Source: Verrucomicrobiota bacterium (GTDB taxonomy: Bacteria; Verrucomicrobiota; Kiritimatiellia; Kiritimatiellales; Tichowtungiaceae). Taken from it: a stretch of DNA of 10,165 nt. A program made the position numbers and the translations under genes. Positions 6,492 through 10,165 of this stretch are shown in pieces; positions within the stretch are counted from its first letter, which is position 1; the number at the start of each line of letters is the position of its first letter. The notes below the pieces were generated by a model. It saw only the letters and a program-made list of their open reading frames with translations, was not told the origin of the DNA and did not search any database. The stretch lies in contig JADYZA010000115.1 of the NCBI GenBank assembly GCA_020853375.1, forward strand, positions 1 through 10,165, written 5' to 3'.

Positions 6492-7522
6492 AGCTTTCTG
6501 AGCTGGCTGCTAAAATTGAAGGAGTTTTTTCCGGTGACGGGACAATAAATATACATGGCGTTGCGGGGATTCGCGAGGCGGGCGGTGGCGAGATTTCTTT
6601 CATTGCGAATCCGCGTTATGCCTCCGAAGCGGCCCTGACCCAGGCGTCGGCTGTAATCGTTTCCGAGGATTGGAACAGCGACTGCCCTGCGGTGCTGATT
6701 CGTGTGAAAAATCCTGACGCCGCGTTTGCTAAGGCGGCCACTCTTTTTTATGTTCCGGCGCCCTTGCCAGCTATCGGGGTGCATCCGTCAGCGGTTGTGG
6801 CGCAGGATGTTCAGCTGGGAGACGGTGTTCGTATAGGGCCGCTTTGTGTGGTCGAATCTGGCGTCAAGATTGGTGCGCGAACGGTTCTGGTTGCTAACTG
6901 TTACATCGGATATCGCAGTGAGATTGGAGAGGATAGCCTGCTTTATCCTCAAGTCTCTTTGCGCGAGTTCGTCAAAATTGGAAAACGCGCCATTCTCCAT
7001 AACGGGACTGTGGTGGGCAGCGACGGATTTGGATATTCCGTTGATGGAAACGGCGTTCGCACGAAAATCCAGCAAATCGGAACGGTTGAAATCGGTGATG
7101 ATGTCGAAATCGGCGCCAACACCACGATTGACCGGGCGCGATTCGGAAAGACGAGAATCGGTAATGGCGTTAAGATCGATAATCTAGTTCAGGTTGCACA
7201 TAATGCGGTGCTTGGAGATCACGTTGTTCTCGTCGCACAGGTCGCCATTGCGGGGAGCACTACTATTGGCGAGAAAACAATTTTTGCTGGGCAATCCGGT
7301 GCGGCCGGACATCTCAAAATCGGCTCAGGCGTAATCGTGGGCGCGGGTTCTGGCGTGACTAAAGACACCCCAGATGGAGCTTATGTTATGGGAATGCCCG
7401 CTATTCCTGCCGCGAAAATGAAACGAAATCATGCCGGCCTGATGCTCCTTCCAAAGCTAAAAGAACGTCTTGCCGCACTTGATCTCAGGGTGTGCAAGTT
7501 AGAGGAAAATAAACAGCCCTGA
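6488..7522 (+). CDS. lpxD: UDP-3-O-acylglucosamine N-acyltransferase LpxD
   Basis: Third enzyme of lipid A synthesis: it transfers a 3-hydroxyacyl chain from acyl carrier protein to the free amine of UDP-3-O-acylglucosamine, in the cytoplasm. At 344 residues it matches E. coli LpxD in length. The N-terminal uridine-binding domain (about 1-98) contains [11 protein letters not shown] (34-44). From about 99 a left-handed beta-helix of hexapeptide repeats runs to about 290. It includes the family segment GSDGFGY (177-183), [12 protein letters not shown] (214-225), and [11 protein letters not shown] (229-239) with the catalytic His at 238. A second conserved His lies in [12 protein letters not shown] (268-279). 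A C-terminal helix (about 319-340) ends the protein. ATG overlaps the skp stop, and GGAGG at 6474-6478 inside skp is 9 bases upstream. The fabZ and lpxA genes that often follow lpxD are absent here. Confidence 0.96.
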   Translation: MKLSELAAKIEGVFSGDGTINIHGVAGIREAGGGEISFIANPRYASEAALTQASAVIVSEDWNSDCPAVLIRVKNPDAAFAKAATLFYVPAPLPAIGVHPSAVVAQDVQLGDGVRIGPLCVVESGVKIGARTVLVANCYIGYRSEIGEDSLLYPQVSLREFVKIGKRAILHNGTVVGSDGFGYSVDGNGVRTKIQQIGTVEIGDDVEIGANTTIDRARFGKTRIGNGVKIDNLVQVAHNAVLGDHVVLVAQVAIAGSTTIGEKTIFAGQSGAAGHLKIGSGVIVGAGSGVTKDTPDGAYVMGMPAIPAAKMKRNHAGLMLLPKLKERLAALDLRVCKLEENKQP

Positions 7523-7575
7523 CGTGTTTGGGGCGAGTTCTGATTTTTAATCGAATTATAGTAAAGGGAAAAAAC
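7523..7575 (+). promoter_or_regulatory. lpxD-glnN intergenic region with RBS and possible promoter
   Basis: This 53-base gap is the longest between plus-strand genes and turns AT-rich in its second half. AAAGGGA at 7563-7569 is a good ribosome binding site 6 bases before the glnN ATG. TATAGT at 7557-7562 resembles a -10 element, but the best hexamer at suitable distance (GAGTTC, 7535-7540) is a poor -35 match, and the -10 would start transcripts very close to the ribosome binding site. No sigma-54 type GG-N10-GC element was recognised, although nitrogen genes often use one. The ribosome binding site is well supported; the promoter is only a candidate. Confidence 0.35.
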
Positions 7576-9627
7576 ATGGCTAATCCGACGGAACTGTTTG
7601 GTGAAAATGTATTCAGTATGCGCGCAATGCGTGAGCGCCTTTCTGAAAAGACTGTAAAATCTCTCGAAGCGACCATCGAAACAGGCCAGAGCCTTGATGC
7701 GAGAATTGCTGATGAGGTAGCTGAGGCAATGAAGGAATGGGCCATTTCGAAAGGAGCCACTCATTTCACCCATTGGTTTCAGCCCTTGACTGGCTCTACC
7801 GCTGAAAAGCATGACTCGTTTATTGTTCCGGACGGAAAAGGTTCCGTGGTCTGTAAATTTTCCGGCGCCGAACTCATTCAGGGCGAACCGGACGCATCCA
7901 GCTTCCCGTCAGGCGGCCTGCGCGCGACCTTTGAAGCCCGCGGCTACACCGGCTGGGATCCGAGCAGTCCCGCGTTCATCAAAGATAACACGCTTTGCAT
8001 TCCGACCGTTTTCTGCGGTTACCACGGCGAAGCGCTGGACAAGAAGACCCCATTGTTGCGCTCCATGAAGGTTCTTAGTGAGCAGGCTGAGCGTCTCGCC
8101 AAGCTGTTTAAGGTTCCTTGCAAACAGATAGCCTTTTCCACGCTGGGCGCGGAGCAGGAATACTTCTTGATTGATGAAGAGATGTACAATGCCCGGCTCG
8201 ACTTGCAGCAGACAGGTCGAACGCTTTTCGGCAGCAAGCCCGCTAAGCATCAGCAGATGGAAGACCACTACTTTGGCGCAATCAAGACCCGCGTGGTGGC
8301 TTTCATGGAGGATCTTGATACTGAACTGTGGCGTTTGGGCGTCCCATCTAAAACCCGCCATAATGAAGTGGCTCCCGGTCAGTTTGAAATCGCGCCAATT
8401 TTTGAAAGCCTGAATCTGGCGGTGGACCACAACATGGTCACCATGGAAGTCCTGCGTAAGACGGCGGAAAGACACGGCTTCGTCTGTTTACTGCACGAAA
8501 AACCCTACGCTGGTGTGAACGGTTCCGGAAAACACAACAACTGGTCGCTCTGCGGGCCTGACGGGAAAAACTGGCTGTCGCCCGGAGATAATCCGCATGA
8601 AAACGCCAAGTTTATGACCATGATCTGCGCCTTGATGAAAGCGGTGGATACTCATGCCGACATTCTGCGTGCCACAGTTGCCACAGCTGGCAATGACCAT
8701 CGGTTAGGCGCTAACGAGGCTCCGCCGGCGATTATCTCCATTTTCCTGGGCGATCAGCTCACAGACATCATTGAGCAGATTGAAAAGGGTGGGGCCAAGA
8801 GTTCCAAGGTTGGCGGGCACATCAACCTCGGCGTGGACACTCTGCCGGCGTTGCCGCGCGGCAACACTGACCGTAACCGCACGTCCCCGTTTGCCTTCAC
8901 CGGAAATAAGTTCGAGTTCCGTGCGGTTGGTTCCAACCAGAGTTGCGCTGGCTCCAATGTGGCGATTAATACAATCGTGGCGGAAGCTCTCGATGAAATC
9001 TGCACGAAGCTTGAAGCGGATGTGAAAGCCGGTAAGGACTTCAACGACTCTCTGCAGAAACTGCTCGCTGGGATCATCAAAAAACACAAACGCATCTTGT
9101 TTAACGGCGACAACTACACTGAAGCCTGGGCAAAGGAAGCCGAGAAGCGCGGGTTGCCGAATGTCAAAAAGACTCCGGAAGCGCTCAAGGCGTTCAACAC
9201 AGAGAAAGCCAGAAACCTTTTTGAGAAGTACGGCATACTGAGTAAAAAAGAACTGCACTCTCGGTTTGATATCTACAATGAGACGTATGAAAAGACTCTT
9301 GAGATTGAGGCTGGCGTGACCTTGAATATGGCCAAAACGATGATTGTTCCGGCGGCTATGACGGCACAATCTGAGCTGGCGGCGGCGATCAAGAATATCG
9401 GCTCCGTCGGTGGAACCGCTGTGGGAGCTAAGGCGGCACTTAAAGCAATGAGCGCGGAGACCGAGAAATTATTCAAGGCGATCGCCCTGCTCGAAAAAGC
9501 CAGTGGATCGGAGAAGCTGATCGTTGCGATGAACAAAGTCCGCGAATCCTCGGATGCACTAGAGACACTTGTGCCGGATGATATTTGGCCGATCCCGACG
9601 TATGTCGAGATGATGTTCATGATGTAG
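7576..9627 (+). CDS. glnN: Glutamine synthetase type III
   Basis: ATP-dependent ligation of ammonium to glutamate, giving glutamine, in the cytoplasm; the entry point of nitrogen assimilation. At 683 residues it is far longer than GSI or GSII (about 350-470) and fits GSIII (about 700). The GSIII-type N-terminal region is visible: [15 protein letters not shown] (8-22), [11 protein letters not shown] (63-73), [20 protein letters not shown] (94-113) and the following WDPSSPAFI. Active-site motifs follow: [10 protein letters not shown] (191-200) with metal-binding glutamates, [13 protein letters not shown] (262-274), [10 protein letters not shown] (315-324), [12 protein letters not shown] (373-384), [10 protein letters not shown] (432-441) and KFEFRAVGS (445-453). 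A helical C-terminal extension runs from about 460 to the end. An in-frame TTG at 7528 would add 16 residues, but ATG 7576 has the proper ribosome binding site and puts the family N-terminus near residue 1. GSIII occurs in Bacteroidetes, cyanobacteria and other groups. Confidence 0.96.
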   Translation: MANPTELFGENVFSMRAMRERLSEKTVKSLEATIETGQSLDARIADEVAEAMKEWAISKGATHFTHWFQPLTGSTAEKHDSFIVPDGKGSVVCKFSGAELIQGEPDASSFPSGGLRATFEARGYTGWDPSSPAFIKDNTLCIPTVFCGYHGEALDKKTPLLRSMKVLSEQAERLAKLFKVPCKQIAFSTLGAEQEYFLIDEEMYNARLDLQQTGRTLFGSKPAKHQQMEDHYFGAIKTRVVAFMEDLDTELWRLGVPSKTRHNEVAPGQFEIAPIFESLNLAVDHNMVTMEVLRKTAERHGFVCLLHEKPYAGVNGSGKHNNWSLCGPDGKNWLSPGDNPHENAKFMTMICALMKAVDTHADILRATVATAGNDHRLGANEAPPAIISIFLGDQLTDIIEQIEKGGAKSSKVGGHINLGVDTLPALPRGNTDRNRTSPFAFTGNKFEFRAVGSNQSCAGSNVAINTIVAEALDEICTKLEADVKAGKDFNDSLQKLLAGIIKKHKRILFNGDNYTEAWAKEAEKRGLPNVKKTPEALKAFNTEKARNLFEKYGILSKKELHSRFDIYNETYEKTLEIEAGVTLNMAKTMIVPAAMTAQSELAAAIKNIGSVGGTAVGAKAALKAMSAETEKLFKAIALLEKASGSEKLIVAMNKVRESSDALETLVPDDIWPIPTYVEMMFMM

Positions 9628-9648
9628 CTCTACGCTCATGGCGAAACG

Positions 9649-9677
9649 AAAAGGCTCCCTGTAAAAGGGAGCCTTTT
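9649..9677 (+). terminator. Rho-independent terminator after glnN, possibly bidirectional
   Basis: A 12-bp perfect stem (9649-9660 with 9666-9677) has GC-rich GGCTCCC/GGGAGCC at its centre and a 5-base loop (GTAAA, 9661-9665). Its A-rich 5' arm and T-rich 3' arm give TTTTT at 9674-9678 on the plus strand, 22 bases after the glnN stop. Read from the minus strand the same hairpin is followed by TTTT, and it lies 15 bases past the stop of the convergent gene, so it can serve both transcripts. Confidence 0.9.
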
Positions 9678-9692
9678 TAGCTATAGGGAGAC

Positions 9693-10165
9693 TCAGCGTG
9701 TTAGGAAATGACTTTGTGGGAGAATATCAATCCCTAGGTAGCTCTTCACAAAATAAATGATGAGCATGATGCAAATGCCGACGCTCAGCGCGATCACTCC
9801 CAGTGCCAGAATCAGCGCCAGAATGTTCCCGAACAACGGTGCGCCATAGCGGAACGACTGCTGGGCGATAACCCGCAGGCGGTAAAGCCAGTAAGGCGAG
9901 TTGTACACCTGTTTATCGATGTCTTTCTGGTTTTCAACCAGCTGTTGCTGTAGCGACTCGATATCATATTGGCGAACCGCTTCACGGACCGCTTGCTGGA
10001 TGTCAGCCGGAGAGGCTGGTTTTTTTATGAAACGGAAGATCTGACCGTGATTGATTGCTTTGATAAACAGGTCGGTTTCCAGCGCAGCGCTGAAAAGCAC
10101 GCTTTTGATTTGGGCATTACGCTGCTTGAGTGTGATGAGGAAGTCTAAGCCGCTCTGTCCCGGAA
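9693..10165 (-). CDS. Response-regulator receiver protein with C-terminal membrane segment (partial, 5' end outside window)
   Basis: The frame is open to the right edge; 156 C-terminal residues are visible and the start is missing. Numbering from the window edge, PGQSGLDFL (1-9) corresponds to the segment just after the phosphoacceptor Asp of a CheY-like receiver domain. VLFSA (22-26) carries the conserved Ser/Thr switch position, and FRFIKKPASPADI (43-55) holds the conserved Lys-Pro of the last strand-loop. The wording 'AINHGQIFRFIKKP' is of the type seen in receivers linked to HD-GYP or signalling output modules. After a helical linker rich in Gln and charges (about 58-90), a hydrophobic stretch at about 108-141 (GNILALILALGVIALSVG and onward) predicts one long transmembrane helix or a tight hairpin. 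The protein ends 15 residues later without a DNA-binding or enzymatic domain. The phosphoacceptor Asp and anything N-terminal lie outside the window. Target and partner are unknown. It converges on glnN across a shared terminator. Confidence 0.85.
   Translation of the reverse strand, partial: PGQSGLDFLITLKQRNAQIKSVLFSAALETDLFIKAINHGQIFRFIKKPASPADIQQAVREAVRQYDIESLQQQLVENQKDIDKQVYNSPYWLYRLRVIAQQSFRYGAPLFGNILALILALGVIALSVGICIMLIIYFVKSYLGIDILPQSHFLTR

Noticed and set aside
7516..7548. Possible terminator after lpxD (GCCC at 7516-7519 with GGGC at 7531-7534, T-run at 7544-7548)
   Set aside because: The stem is only 4-5 bp, overlaps the lpxD stop, and the T-run is 10 bases away, so it does not meet the form of an intrinsic terminator.
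7528..7575. TTG start that would lengthen GlnN by 16 residues
   Set aside because: No ribosome binding site precedes it, whereas the ATG at 7576 has AAAGGGA at 6 bases and the GSIII N-terminus begins there.

Overview
The window reads as a chromosomal housekeeping region of a diderm (Gram-negative) bacterium. Outer-membrane genes (BamA, a Skp/OmpH chaperone, LpxD) show an LPS-bearing outer membrane. The gene order rplY(tail)-pth-rpsF-ssb-rpsR-rplI-dnaB followed by bamA-skp-lpxD, with moderate GC and a type III glutamine synthetase, suggests the PVC group, perhaps Kiritimatiellota or Verrucomicrobiota. That placement is an inference from gene content and protein flavour, not from a search.

Layout. 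Positions 1-30 hold the last codons of an upstream gene, probably ribosomal protein L25. From 59 to 7522 nine genes run on the plus strand with gaps of 25 bases or less: pth, rpsF, ssb, rpsR, rplI, dnaB, bamA, skp/ompH and lpxD. Two junctions are ATGA stop/start overlaps (rplI/dnaB and skp/lpxD). The ssb Shine-Dalgarno lies inside the end of rpsF. A 53-base gap separates lpxD from a large type III glutamine synthetase gene (glnN, 7576-9627). A strong hairpin terminator at 9649-9677 closes the plus-strand run and faces a convergent minus-strand gene that enters from the right edge. The visible part of that gene encodes the C-terminal half of a response-regulator receiver domain followed by a linker and a membrane-spanning C-terminus.

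How the genes fit together. The first block serves translation and replication: peptidyl-tRNA recycling, S6/S18 (binding partners in the 30S platform), L9, single-stranded DNA binding and the replicative helicase. The second block serves outer-membrane biogenesis: BamA inserts beta-barrels, Skp escorts them through the periplasm, and LpxD makes a lipid A precursor. The close spacing suggests possible co-transcription of growth-linked functions. GlnN assimilates ammonium and probably has its own or an additional promoter.

No mobile element, CRISPR array, tRNA, rRNA or phage feature was seen, and no intergenic stretch exceeds 100 bases. I did not find a clearly new system. The items most worth a second look are the receiver-plus-membrane-anchor protein at the right edge and the atypical N-terminus of ribosomal protein S18.
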